Assembly (NCBI GenBank): GCA_045128915.1
Contig: JBGVIT010000036.1
Span: forward strand, 1 to 64,000
Source: RGIG9115 sp045128915
GTDB lineage: Bacteria; Bacillota; Clostridia; UBA1381
Direction of reading: 5' to 3'
Length of the DNA stretch: 64,000 nt
Shown here in pieces: positions 10,196-19,433 of this stretch (the stretch's first letter is position 1; each line of letters opens with the position of its first letter). The notes under the pieces were generated by a model, which was not told the DNA's origin, searched no databases, and saw nothing but the letters and a program-made list of their open reading frames with translations. A program made the position numbers and the translations under genes.

Positions 10196-11614
10196 TTATT
10201 TTTGACTAATTATACTTTCTATGTCAACCACAAGATTCCATTCTTTATTGATGTATTTACTTACATCAGGTTTATCCTCGTTTATATGTTTATCCAGTGC
10301 ATCATTATAACGCTTTGTTAAATTCTCTAATGTTTCTTCTGTATTCAAATCAGCCTTTATAATATTAGCAATCGTGTCAGAATATGAATCTCCTTCAACT
10401 TTTATATATGCACCCGGATTGCTGTAGTCTCCGACACCCTCAATAAAGAACGCAGGGCTCGATGCACTATATAATTCTGCTGCACCTTTTAGTGTGTTAT
10501 TGATTTTATCAGCACCTATAAGTGATTTAAACTGGAAATTACCCAACCCAGCTTCTTGAAGTTCAGCAGAAACTTCTTCACCAATAAACCATCTAAATAC
10601 TTCAAGCTGTTCTTCAGGATATTTTGACTGTGCACTCATTACATATGAAGCACCGCCTCCAATAGCCGCAGGATAACCACCTACAACCTCACCTGTTATT
10701 GTCGGGAAATCAACGCATGCCCAATCACATTTTGCCGGGAATTGTTCATTGAACACTGCCACATCCCAGCTGTAAGCAGCCATCATGCCTATATTACCTT
10801 CAGCAAACTGAGCTCGAGCCATATCATTGTCTATAGTTGACGGTGATGGGAAACAACTTCCATTGTTGATCAGCTTTTTCAATACTTCTATCATGTCGGC
10901 ATACTGAGTAAAATCATATCTTCCCTCAACAGGATTATATCCATTTATCACATTAGCTCCAGAAGGAATTGCCGGATTCAAAACATAGTAGTGAATGAAG
11001 CCATTCGATTTGAGTGGCAGACCAAAACCATACTTTTTACCATTTCCCTTTTCTGTAATGATTTTTGCATACTCAATAAGTTCATCCCATGTCTTTGGAG
11101 GTTGTTCCGGGTCAAGTCCGCATTCTTTAAACAAATCTTTATTGTAAATCAATCTATGCGAACTAATGCCTCCTGTTTTTACGGTAAATTCAACTAATCT
11201 ATCCTCGTTATTTCGAACGGAAGGGAAAAACGGAATCAAAAGTTTTTCTGTAAACCAATTTATAGTTTCATCATCTAATTCCCTGTACCATCCATTCATC
11301 ACTGCACCTGCATCAAGTTTACTATTTGACGGATGAATATCAGGTGATGAATTCGACTGGTAAGAAGCTTTAAGAGCATCAACAAAATCGTCAGATTTTA
11401 ATACTAACTGCACTTCAATGCCGCTCTGATTTGTTTTGTTAAATTCTTCAACTTGCTTTTGTCTCATTTCTGCATCACTTCTGCCGTTTGTCCATATTGT
11501 GATGACTTTCTTTCCTTCGTCTGTTTTTATGCTGCTGCAGCCACTCAAAACAATACTAAATACGCAAATCAGTGAAAGCAGTAAACTAATACCTTTTAAA
11601 ACATTTTTTTTCAT
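10196..11614 (-). CDS. Sugar ABC transporter solute-binding lipoprotein (family 1)
   Basis: A 472-residue extracellular solute-binding protein of the MalE/UgpB-like family 1. It has a lipoprotein signal with lipobox VLSGCSS, so Cys is lipidated and the protein sits on the outer face of the membrane. KVITIWTNGRSDAEMRQKQV at the start of the mature chain is the usual first strand and helix of the fold; PKTWDELIEYAKIITEKGNG is the family's hinge-region motif. It follows the two permeases and precedes the SLH genes. Binding of oligosaccharides released by the locus is inferred. No ATPase is encoded nearby, so a shared MsmK-type ATPase elsewhere in the genome is likely. Confidence 0.9.
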   Translation of the reverse strand: MKKNVLKGISLLLSLICVFSIVLSGCSSIKTDEGKKVITIWTNGRSDAEMRQKQVEEFNKTNQSGIEVQLVLKSDDFVDALKASYQSNSSPDIHPSNSKLDAGAVMNGWYRELDDETINWFTEKLLIPFFPSVRNNEDRLVEFTVKTGGISSHRLIYNKDLFKECGLDPEQPPKTWDELIEYAKIITEKGNGKKYGFGLPLKSNGFIHYYVLNPAIPSGANVINGYNPVEGRYDFTQYADMIEVLKKLINNGSCFPSPSTIDNDMARAQFAEGNIGMMAAYSWDVAVFNEQFPAKCDWACVDFPTITGEVVGGYPAAIGGGASYVMSAQSKYPEEQLEVFRWFIGEEVSAELQEAGLGNFQFKSLIGADKINNTLKGAAELYSASSPAFFIEGVGDYSNPGAYIKVEGDSYSDTIANIIKADLNTEETLENLTKRYNDALDKHINEDKPDVSKYINKEWNLVVDIESIISQK

Positions 11615-11653
11615 AACCGATTACCTCTTTCTTTTAATTTTATATTTTTAAAA

Positions 11654-12502
11654 TTAACCCTTTACTCCACCAAGAGTTAATCCTTGAACAAATTGTTTGT
11701 TTGCACATAAGTAAACAACTAACATCGGCACTATTGAAATGGATGCTCCACTCATAATTATCGGCCATTGTGTAGCATTAGTACCATCAGTTTTTAGTTC
11801 AACTATTGCAACCGTTAATGTTCTCAATTCCGGTCGTCCCATCGTAAGTATCATTGGCATCATATAGCTATTCCAGCACCCAACGAAAGCAAGCAACGCA
11901 ACCACTGCAATTACCGGTCTAATCAACGGAAGAATAATTCCCCAAAAAATCCCAAAAAACGAACAACCATCAATATATGCAGCTTCATCATACGATGTAC
12001 CCAATCCTTTTAGAAACCCTTCCATCAAAATAATATGAGCTACTGAAATTCCGGAGCTTATAAATATTAATCCAATATAGCTACCTGTCATATGTAAATC
12101 ATTAAGTAATTTGAATAAAGGGTACAGTGTCGTAGGTCCAAGAGCTAAAAACATAGATGAAAGGTACACCAATCTAATAACCCTAAAAAATTTACTTTTC
12201 TGGCATCGTCTCGAAAATACATATGCCGTCATCGCTGAAAGCAACGTGTGTGATGTTGCTGCAAACACAGCAACAATAATGCTGTTCATCGCATATCTCG
12301 GAAAATTAACAGTATTCCATGCATAAATAAAATTACCGAAATCCCATTTTTCAGGAAGCAACTTTCCTGATGTCAAAAATTCCGTGTTTGATTTAAATGC
12401 ACCAAAAACAGTATACAGAATAGGTATAATTACAACCGATGCAACAGCCGCTGCAAGGAGAAAGACTATCAATCTTTTAAAAATTTTCAAAAAAGAACTC
12501 AC
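11654..12502 (-). CDS. Sugar ABC transporter permease, MalG type
   Basis: A 282-residue inner-membrane permease with about six transmembrane helices. The EAA loop is present (EAAYIDGCSFFGIFWGIILP), the site that docks the ATPase. LTLGGVKG at the C-terminus is the usual family ending. The start is GTG at 12502 with a GGAGG site upstream. It lies 20 nt after the MalF-type permease and 39 nt before the solute-binding protein, completing the membrane part of one carbohydrate importer. Confidence 0.93.
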   Translation of the reverse strand: MSSFLKIFKRLIVFLLAAAVASVVIIPILYTVFGAFKSNTEFLTSGKLLPEKWDFGNFIYAWNTVNFPRYAMNSIIVAVFAATSHTLLSAMTAYVFSRRCQKSKFFRVIRLVYLSSMFLALGPTTLYPLFKLLNDLHMTGSYIGLIFISSGISVAHIILMEGFLKGLGTSYDEAAYIDGCSFFGIFWGIILPLIRPVIAVVALLAFVGCWNSYMMPMILTMGRPELRTLTVAIVELKTDGTNATQWPIIMSGASISIVPMLVVYLCANKQFVQGLTLGGVKG

Positions 12503-12522
12503 CTAACACACCTCCTAATATA

Positions 12523-13455
12523 TTATTCTGTAAGATCATCCATTTTACGAGTCATTGTACGATAAATAGCCGTAATCACACCAACAATAACCGCTACCAT
12601 CAATCCCATTGTTGCACCATATCCATAGTTTGGTATGCCATCTGCCTTAAAGAACTGGTTGTACACAGTTAATGACATTACCTCTGTTTCATGATTTGGT
12701 CCTCCTCCGGTTAAAACAAAGACACTTTCATACGAACCAAGTGCACCAATAAACATAAGCATTAAAATCGTTTTCAATACCGGAGCTAACAACGGTAAAG
12801 TGATTTTAAAGAACTGGGTGACTTTTCCCGCACCATCAATTGAGGCACTTTCATATACATCATTAGATATGTTAGTCAACCCTGACATTACAAGCACAGT
12901 ATTCTGCCCAAACCCCTGCCAAACAGAAAGAAAAACACAACACCAAAAGGCTGTTTGCGGATTTGATAGCCAGTCAATCTCCTTGGTTATCAATCCAATA
13001 TCCATAAGAACCGAATTTAAAAGTCCATTATATGGAGAAAATATCAATGAGAACACAACACTCATTACAGATGTACTTAATATAATCGGAATATAATAAA
13101 TACTTCTAAATAAATTACGGCTTTTTAATATCTTTGACGATAGCAACGTGCCAAGAAGAACCGCTATCGGAAACTCAATCACAAGTTTTGTAATAACAAA
13201 TTTAAACGTGAATCCAATTGATTTCCAGAAATGTTCTTCCCTTGTAAAAAGCCTTATAAAATTATCCAATCCCACAAATTTTGCTTGTGTGATTCCATCA
13301 TATTCATAAAAAACATATCTCAAAGCCCACAAAAGCGGGTAAAGAACCAAAGCACAAAACATAATCAATCCCGGCAAAACCATCAAGAAACCAACAAAAT
13401 TATGTTTTTTATCAGTTGTACCTAAGAATTTCTCATGTATACAATTAATTTTCAT
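12523..13455 (-). CDS. Sugar ABC transporter permease, MalF/UgpA type
   Basis: A 310-residue permease with six predicted membrane helices, the first at ~25-47. The EAA loop reads ESASIDGAGKVTQFFKITLP. YPLLWALRYVFYEYDG and GGGPNHETEVMSLTVYNQFF are typical of oligosaccharide importers such as LplB/UgpA. The ATG is preceded by GGAGGTTAC. This is the first gene of the long minus-strand operon. The 128-nt gap upstream (13456-13583) separates it from the sensor-kinase gene and probably holds the operon promoter, but I see no good consensus there, which fits dependence on an activator such as the neighbouring YesN-type regulator. Confidence 0.92.
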   Translation of the reverse strand: MKINCIHEKFLGTTDKKHNFVGFLMVLPGLIMFCALVLYPLLWALRYVFYEYDGITQAKFVGLDNFIRLFTREEHFWKSIGFTFKFVITKLVIEFPIAVLLGTLLSSKILKSRNLFRSIYYIPIILSTSVMSVVFSLIFSPYNGLLNSVLMDIGLITKEIDWLSNPQTAFWCCVFLSVWQGFGQNTVLVMSGLTNISNDVYESASIDGAGKVTQFFKITLPLLAPVLKTILMLMFIGALGSYESVFVLTGGGPNHETEVMSLTVYNQFFKADGIPNYGYGATMGLMVAVIVGVITAIYRTMTRKMDDLTE

Positions 13456-13583
13456 TATGTAACCTCCATTAACTCATATACTACTCTTAAATATTCTAAT
13501 CTAATGTATGTGAAATGTAAATTAATAATCTTACGGAAAATGTTCATTTTTTTATTATCAAGCAAACAATTGATCTCCATATC

Positions 13584-15311
13584 TTAATTCTTAGTGATAG
13601 GTATAACTATCTTTACATTGGTGAATTCATTTTCTTTAGATGTAATTTCAAAGGCAAATTCTGAATAGCATAACTGTAACCTTCTTTTTATAATTTTCAA
13701 AGCTATACCATTATTTTTTTTGCACAACTCACTATCAACTTCATTATCTGTCTGAATAGATAGAAGTTTTTCATCACTTATACCACAACCATTATCCCAA
13801 ACATTAATAACCAAAAAACCTTCCTCTATTTTAATCGAAACATAAATCTCTCCGCTGTCTTTATCAAACAAACCATGCACCACCGAATTTTCAACTATTG
13901 GTTGCAGCAGCAACTTAGGTACAATCACCTCATCTGCCGCATTATCCATTTCAATTTTTAGTTCTATTTTATTTCCATACCTAAAATTCTCCAAGGCAAT
14001 ATAATTTTTTATGTGTTGTACTTCATCGTACATCTTTGTATTCATTTTTCCTTTGTTTAGTCCATGTCTAATAAACCCTGCAAGAATATATATCATTTCT
14101 GCAGAATTTGTATAATCTCCACTTTCAGTAACATAATAAATCGAATTAAGAACATTATAGATGAAATGTGAATTTAGTTGTTCCGTAATTACTCTTGTAT
14201 TTAAATCCTCATTAATTCGTTGTTCATTTGATATTTTAAAAATAAGTTCATTTATACTTTCAAGCATTTTGTTGAATCTTCTTTCCAAATAGATAAGTGT
14301 TTCATTCTTACTTTTACAATTCCAGCGAATATTCATTTCATTATTCTCAATCTTCTTCATTACAGATTGAAGCTCTATAATAGGTCTGGAAAACCATTTC
14401 GAGCTAAAATACATCAGCAGAAAAGCTACTATAATACCAATAATACCTGAAATAATCAACAAAGTAGAAAAAACATTTTCTACTCCAACAACATCCGATT
14501 TATTTATTTTAAAGAAAAAATGCCATTTATTTGTTGATAGAGTATCATAAAGAAGTATTTCTCCTACATTTTCCATATACCCACTATCAGTTTCAATTGC
14601 AACATCTCTAATTATGTCATTATTTTCTCCATCTTCACTATTAGCTAACATTACATTCCAATCTGCATCAACTAAAGCACAATATGAAGATTCCTTTACA
14701 TCAACGGCATTCAATCTTTTAAAAAACCACTCTTCATTGAGATAAAAAACAAGCATTCCTTGTTTTTTGTTCTCATGGTATATTGGCTTAATAACTGCCA
14801 AGGTCTTGTTTGGTATTAATCTCAAAACCTTTTGATTATGAGATGGATACCATAGAACATACGAATCCCTTTTTTCCAGTTCATTAAACCAAGGTTCTTC
14901 CTCTATATCAATCTCACGCATTAAGGAAGATTGTGTATAATCGTAAAAAAGCTCTCCATCATCTCTATAATAATAAATAGAATCTATAATGTCGTTGAAT
15001 CTTTTTTGTTCGGCAATAACCTCTGCAAACAATACATGTTCACCTGCTTGAATTTTCTCGGTCACATTGACTATATTTTTAAATTCCTGAGAGTTTTCTA
15101 TATGAGCCATCTGCTCAATAAGCATATCAATTCTACTGTTCATTTCGTCTGTTATCTGTGCCATTATCTTCTCTTTATTATCTATATAATTATTTAAATA
15201 TATATCATTTATATTTGCATATAAAATCAAGCCCACAACAAACAAACAACAAATGCACATACCGAACAAAACAAAAAACACTTGTACATTATATTTCTTA
15301 AAAAACTTCAT
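13584..15311 (-). CDS. YesM-type sensor histidine kinase
   Basis: A 575-residue membrane kinase with a first helix at ~10-32, an extracellular Cache-like sensor (~35-280) and a second helix at ~285-308. A HAMP segment follows, then a His_kinase domain with LNSHFIYNVLNSIYYV (phospho-His near residue 380) and a C-terminal ATPase domain (VVPKLLLQPIVENSVVHGL; VWDNGCGIS). These kinases sense extracellular sugar, often through a solute-binding protein, and phosphorylate an adjacent YesN regulator. The partner gene ends 6 nt upstream, so the two are co-transcribed. The substrate sensed is likely the glycan handled by the adjoining operon. Confidence 0.92.
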   Translation of the reverse strand: MKFFKKYNVQVFFVLFGMCICCLFVVGLILYANINDIYLNNYIDNKEKIMAQITDEMNSRIDMLIEQMAHIENSQEFKNIVNVTEKIQAGEHVLFAEVIAEQKRFNDIIDSIYYYRDDGELFYDYTQSSLMREIDIEEEPWFNELEKRDSYVLWYPSHNQKVLRLIPNKTLAVIKPIYHENKKQGMLVFYLNEEWFFKRLNAVDVKESSYCALVDADWNVMLANSEDGENNDIIRDVAIETDSGYMENVGEILLYDTLSTNKWHFFFKINKSDVVGVENVFSTLLIISGIIGIIVAFLLMYFSSKWFSRPIIELQSVMKKIENNEMNIRWNCKSKNETLIYLERRFNKMLESINELIFKISNEQRINEDLNTRVITEQLNSHFIYNVLNSIYYVTESGDYTNSAEMIYILAGFIRHGLNKGKMNTKMYDEVQHIKNYIALENFRYGNKIELKIEMDNAADEVIVPKLLLQPIVENSVVHGLFDKDSGEIYVSIKIEEGFLVINVWDNGCGISDEKLLSIQTDNEVDSELCKKNNGIALKIIKRRLQLCYSEFAFEITSKENEFTNVKIVIPITKN

Positions 15312-15317
15312 CGTTGT

Positions 15318-16454
15318 TTATCCCCTTTGTGTCTTTTGAAATTCGGAAATTGTCATTTTGGTATGTTTCTTGAAAAACAGGGAAAAATACCTTGGATTCT
15401 CAAACCCCAACATATCCGCAACCTCATAAACCTTATATTTTTTTGTAGAAAGAAGTTCCATCGCTATTTCTATGCGTCTATCCGCAATGTACTTCGAAAA
15501 CTTTTTTCCTACTTCTTTTTTAAAAACAGCTGAAAAGTAATTTGGAGTAACATGCACAAACTTTGCCGTTTCCTCTAAGGTGGGAGCATTGTTTAAATTT
15601 TCTTCCATAAATTTAATTGCATTATATATTACATTAGAATATCGTTCTTGTGCACTTTGAGGCTCTTTCATGCATCTGTAAGCTTCTGTATAACATTCCT
15701 TAAAGCCTCTACCTAAACAATCAGAGCTATAACCTATATCAATAAATACACCAACGCTTTCTTCAACTGCTTTTTTTATTTCATTAGCAAATTCAACGAG
15801 AGCTTGTTTATTCAAAAACCCTTTATATAGTAGCAACACAACACCCCCTAAATTATCTTCTGCTAAAACAATTTTTTCGTTTTCAAGCACCTCTTTTAAA
15901 ACATTCATAATGCCATAGCGAATCACAGAGTGTTCCGAAATGAAATCCCAATTTTCATCAATCTTGTTTTTGTAATTTATAACAAACAAATAGGCATGTT
16001 CATCAATTAAAACACTATCAGTTCTACCATTAATTAAATCTAAAAAACTTTTCTCATATTCCTTGTTTTTTACCTCAATATTATGCAAAATATCCTTTTG
16101 TGCTTTTAATATCGCATCTTCTATTGTATTAATTTTCGCTGGTTTTAGAATGTAATCATCAACTTTGTACCTAAGTGCTTTTTGGGCAAATTCAAATTCA
16201 TCATATCCACTAATGATTATTATTTTTGTATCTTTTGATATTTCTCTAATCTTTTCTACTAACTCCAATCCATCCATTTGAGGCATTTTTATATCTGTAA
16301 TAACAATTTCAGGAAAATATTGTTTATATGTCGCCAAAGCATCAATTCCGTTATCTGCCTGATAAACATTATCAATACCAAGTTTATTTTTATTAATCTT
16401 GCGAACAATAATCTCACGAATCGCAATCTCATCATCTGCGAACAGAATATCCAT
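15318..16454 (-). CDS. YesN-type response regulator with AraC DNA-binding domain
   Basis: A 378-residue response regulator. The receiver domain (1-120) keeps acidic residues D7/D8, phosphoacceptor D54 in VITDIKMPQMDG, and the conserved Lys at K104 in YILKPA. The middle (~130-265) is a variable linker domain. The C-terminal ~100 residues are an AraC-type double HTH (TLEETAKFVHVTPNYFSAVF; YEVADMLGFENPRYFSLFFK). It is the first gene of a two-gene signalling operon and is divergent from the GH106-like gene across 210 nt. It probably activates both the ABC/SLH/lyase operon and the glycosidase pair. Confidence 0.93.
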   Translation of the reverse strand: MDILFADDEIAIREIIVRKINKNKLGIDNVYQADNGIDALATYKQYFPEIVITDIKMPQMDGLELVEKIREISKDTKIIIISGYDEFEFAQKALRYKVDDYILKPAKINTIEDAILKAQKDILHNIEVKNKEYEKSFLDLINGRTDSVLIDEHAYLFVINYKNKIDENWDFISEHSVIRYGIMNVLKEVLENEKIVLAEDNLGGVVLLLYKGFLNKQALVEFANEIKKAVEESVGVFIDIGYSSDCLGRGFKECYTEAYRCMKEPQSAQERYSNVIYNAIKFMEENLNNAPTLEETAKFVHVTPNYFSAVFKKEVGKKFSKYIADRRIEIAMELLSTKKYKVYEVADMLGFENPRYFSLFFKKHTKMTISEFQKTQRG

Positions 16455-16664
16455 AGCACATCATCCTTTCCTTTAATTTAAGTTATATATAATTTTATCA
16501 AATATATATTCTTCTTTCAATATTATAACTTATGCAAATTGTTCACTTTATTATCGACTTTTACTCTCAATCTATCTTTTTATTATTTATCTATTGCCTA
16601 AATCATATCATTTTTATATAATTGAATATAATTACATAAATTTTCGAAAAGGAGACGTAGGGCC

Positions 16665-19433
16665 ATGAATAATAAATTCAAAAATATAGATAAAAAATAT
16701 CGTCCAATCCCATTCTGGTCATGGAATGAGAAACTCAACCCCACAGAAACCAAGCGCCAAATAAATCTTATGAACGAAGCCGGAATAGGCGGTTATTTTA
16801 TGCACGCGCGTGGTGGTCTTATGACTGAATATATGGGCGAAGAGTGGTTTGAAAATATATCTGTCGGCATTAGTGAGGGCAGAAAACACGATATGCAACC
16901 ATGGGCTTATGATGAAAATGGTTGGCCAAGTGGTTTCGGAAACGGAACAGTAAACGAACTTGGTACAGATTATCAGCAAAAATATCTAAGGTACGATTCC
17001 AATACAGAAAATAGCAAAAATACTATTGCTATCAACAACGGACTCCGTTTTTACTATGAAGTGAACCCATATTATGTAGATACTCTTGATAGCAAAGTAA
17101 CAAATGAATTTATCAAGAATATTTATCAACCCTATTATGACAAATACGGAAATACCATGGAGGGCTTCTTTACCGATGAACCTCAAATATCACGAAATGG
17201 TATTCCGTGGAGTTTTGTTCTTCCTGAAGAGTACAAAAAAGCATACGGAGAAAATTTGATTGATAAACTTATAGAACTTTTTAAGCCAATTGGAAGCTAC
17301 GAAGATACTCGCTTTAAATTCTGGAGATTAGTTACAGTTCTATTCTCACAAAACTTTATGAAACCCATATATGACTGGTGCACCGAACACAATATAAAAA
17401 TCACCGGGCACTTAGTATGCGAAGAATCACTCTATTCCCAGCTTACTTGCAATGGTGCCTGCATGCCTCACTATGAGTATTTTCATATGCCCGGCATGGA
17501 TTGGCTATCACGCAGAGGAAATTTTGACTGTTTTACTCCGCTGCAAGTTTCATCTGTAGCACATCAATTAGGCAAGAAAGAAATTTTGTCAGAAACCTTT
17601 GCACTTTGCGGTCATAATGTCAGCTTTGACGAATTAAAAGAAATCTACGAATGGCAAATGGTGCACGGCATCACAAAACTATGTCAGCATTTGGAAGGAT
17701 ATTCTTTAAGAGGACTTCGCAAACGCGACTATCCACCTGCAATGTATTATCAACAGCCTTGGTGGGATGAATATAAAATTTTTAATGATTCTATGTCCCG
17801 TATCGGTATGCTCCTCAGCGAGGGTGATGTTAATTTTAATGTTTTGCTTTTACACAATCAATCAAGTGCATGGGTATGTTATAGTGGCGACATTAAATCA
17901 GAAGCAGATGCTTCCGAAATAAAGTTTTACAACGATTCTCTAAAAAAGGCATATTTTACACTTGAGGAAAAGCATATTCCTTTCCACTTTGGAGACGAAA
18001 TAATTATGGAACGGCATGCTTTTGTCGATGGAGATAAATTGGTAATAGGTAATCAACGTTATAGCACCATCGTTGTTCCTAAGTACAAATATCTCGGAGA
18101 AAATACCAAACAACTTTTGATCGAGTTTGAAAACAACGGTGGAATTATAACTACAGCCGAACAGCTTCCGGCAAACCCCGTATGCGACAATAAGGATTTA
18201 ATATACACTACAAGAAATTTCCCTGACTTTAGAATTCATTATTTTGTTAATAAATCAAACAAGACCATCGAGGAAACATTTTCTTGCGGAAATAAATTTC
18301 TTAATATTAAAACCGGTGATGTAATTCCGTTTTACGGTAAATACAAATTCGCTCCCCACGAGAGTCTAATTATAATCAACGATAATGACAACGATACCGC
18401 TCTGCAAGAGAATCCAAATTATAATTTAACACCCCTTGATTTGTCAGGAACTTGGAATATAAAAAATATGACTCCCAATATTTTAACCATTGATTGTTGT
18501 GATGTGTATTTTGACGGTGAATTAGTAAGTAAAAATGAAAATGCAGTCGATGTTATTCACATGGCACTACAACTAAAAAGACCTGTTCATATAATGTGTG
18601 ATTACTCTTTTATGGTCGAAGATATTCCTTCGGATATATCACTCGTTTGCGAAACTCCCGAAAAATTTACAATCAAAGTAAATGGAGAGAAAATCCAGAA
18701 AACAGATGTTGGATATTTTTCAGACAAATCTTTCCGTATACTTGATCTTGAAAGAAAAATCAAGCAGGGCTTTAACAGTATTGTTTTTGAAGTTGATTTT
18801 ACACCAAGTTCCACTTTACTCTCAAATATAGAAAAAGCACTACAGTTTGAAAGCGAAAAAAACAAGCTCACTTTTGACACTGAAATCGAATCCATATATC
18901 TCATTGGTGATTTTTCTGTCAAAACCAATGGAGTTTTTTGCCAACTTGAAAAAAATGCCCTACGTTACAATGGAGATTTTTCAATTGCTGCACCTATAAA
19001 ATCAATAAACCCCGAATGCCTCACAAAAAACGGATTACCATTTTTTGCAGGAGAATTAACATTGTCAAAAAACTTTGACCTTGACAACACAAATTATTGT
19101 ATAAAATTATGCAAAACCGGCATAAATGTTCTTAAACTCACAGTAAACGGAATTGATGTCGAAACTAAACTATGGGAACCATACGAATGGGATATTTCTA
19201 ATTTGATTGTTTCAGGAAGAAATCAAATAGAAATTACTGTTATTAATAATTTGCGCAATATGTTAGGTCCTCATCACTTGCCCGAAGGAGAATCCTATGC
19301 AGTTTGTCCTATTCACTTTCACAAACAGCCTTGTGTTTGGACAAATATGAAAAAACTTCCTTGGGACAAGGATTATTGTTTCGTTAATTTCGGATTTAAT
19401 AATAAGGAGACTAACTTAAATGAAGATATATAA
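16665..19433 (+). CDS. Intracellular GH106-like alpha-L-rhamnosidase
   Basis: A 922-residue protein without a signal peptide, so cytoplasmic. The first ~600 residues match the glycosyl-hydrolase family of PF17132/GH106 type: PIPFWSWNEKLNPTETKRQI, then GYFMHARGG, AYDENGWPSGFG, GHLVCEESLYSQ, SETFALCGHNVSFDELK and YSLRGLRKRDYPPAMYYQQP. The C-terminal ~300 residues form beta-sandwich and galactose-binding-like domains (ETKLWEPYEWDISNLI). Known members remove terminal alpha-L-rhamnose from rhamnogalacturonan fragments; substrate here is inferred. AAAGGAGACG precedes the ATG. It overlaps the next gene by 14 nt, so the two are co-translated. Confidence 0.85.
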   Translation: MNNKFKNIDKKYRPIPFWSWNEKLNPTETKRQINLMNEAGIGGYFMHARGGLMTEYMGEEWFENISVGISEGRKHDMQPWAYDENGWPSGFGNGTVNELGTDYQQKYLRYDSNTENSKNTIAINNGLRFYYEVNPYYVDTLDSKVTNEFIKNIYQPYYDKYGNTMEGFFTDEPQISRNGIPWSFVLPEEYKKAYGENLIDKLIELFKPIGSYEDTRFKFWRLVTVLFSQNFMKPIYDWCTEHNIKITGHLVCEESLYSQLTCNGACMPHYEYFHMPGMDWLSRRGNFDCFTPLQVSSVAHQLGKKEILSETFALCGHNVSFDELKEIYEWQMVHGITKLCQHLEGYSLRGLRKRDYPPAMYYQQPWWDEYKIFNDSMSRIGMLLSEGDVNFNVLLLHNQSSAWVCYSGDIKSEADASEIKFYNDSLKKAYFTLEEKHIPFHFGDEIIMERHAFVDGDKLVIGNQRYSTIVVPKYKYLGENTKQLLIEFENNGGIITTAEQLPANPVCDNKDLIYTTRNFPDFRIHYFVNKSNKTIEETFSCGNKFLNIKTGDVIPFYGKYKFAPHESLIIINDNDNDTALQENPNYNLTPLDLSGTWNIKNMTPNILTIDCCDVYFDGELVSKNENAVDVIHMALQLKRPVHIMCDYSFMVEDIPSDISLVCETPEKFTIKVNGEKIQKTDVGYFSDKSFRILDLERKIKQGFNSIVFEVDFTPSSTLLSNIEKALQFESEKNKLTFDTEIESIYLIGDFSVKTNGVFCQLEKNALRYNGDFSIAAPIKSINPECLTKNGLPFFAGELTLSKNFDLDNTNYCIKLCKTGINVLKLTVNGIDVETKLWEPYEWDISNLIVSGRNQIEITVINNLRNMLGPHHLPEGESYAVCPIHFHKQPCVWTNMKKLPWDKDYCFVNFGFNNKETNLNEDI

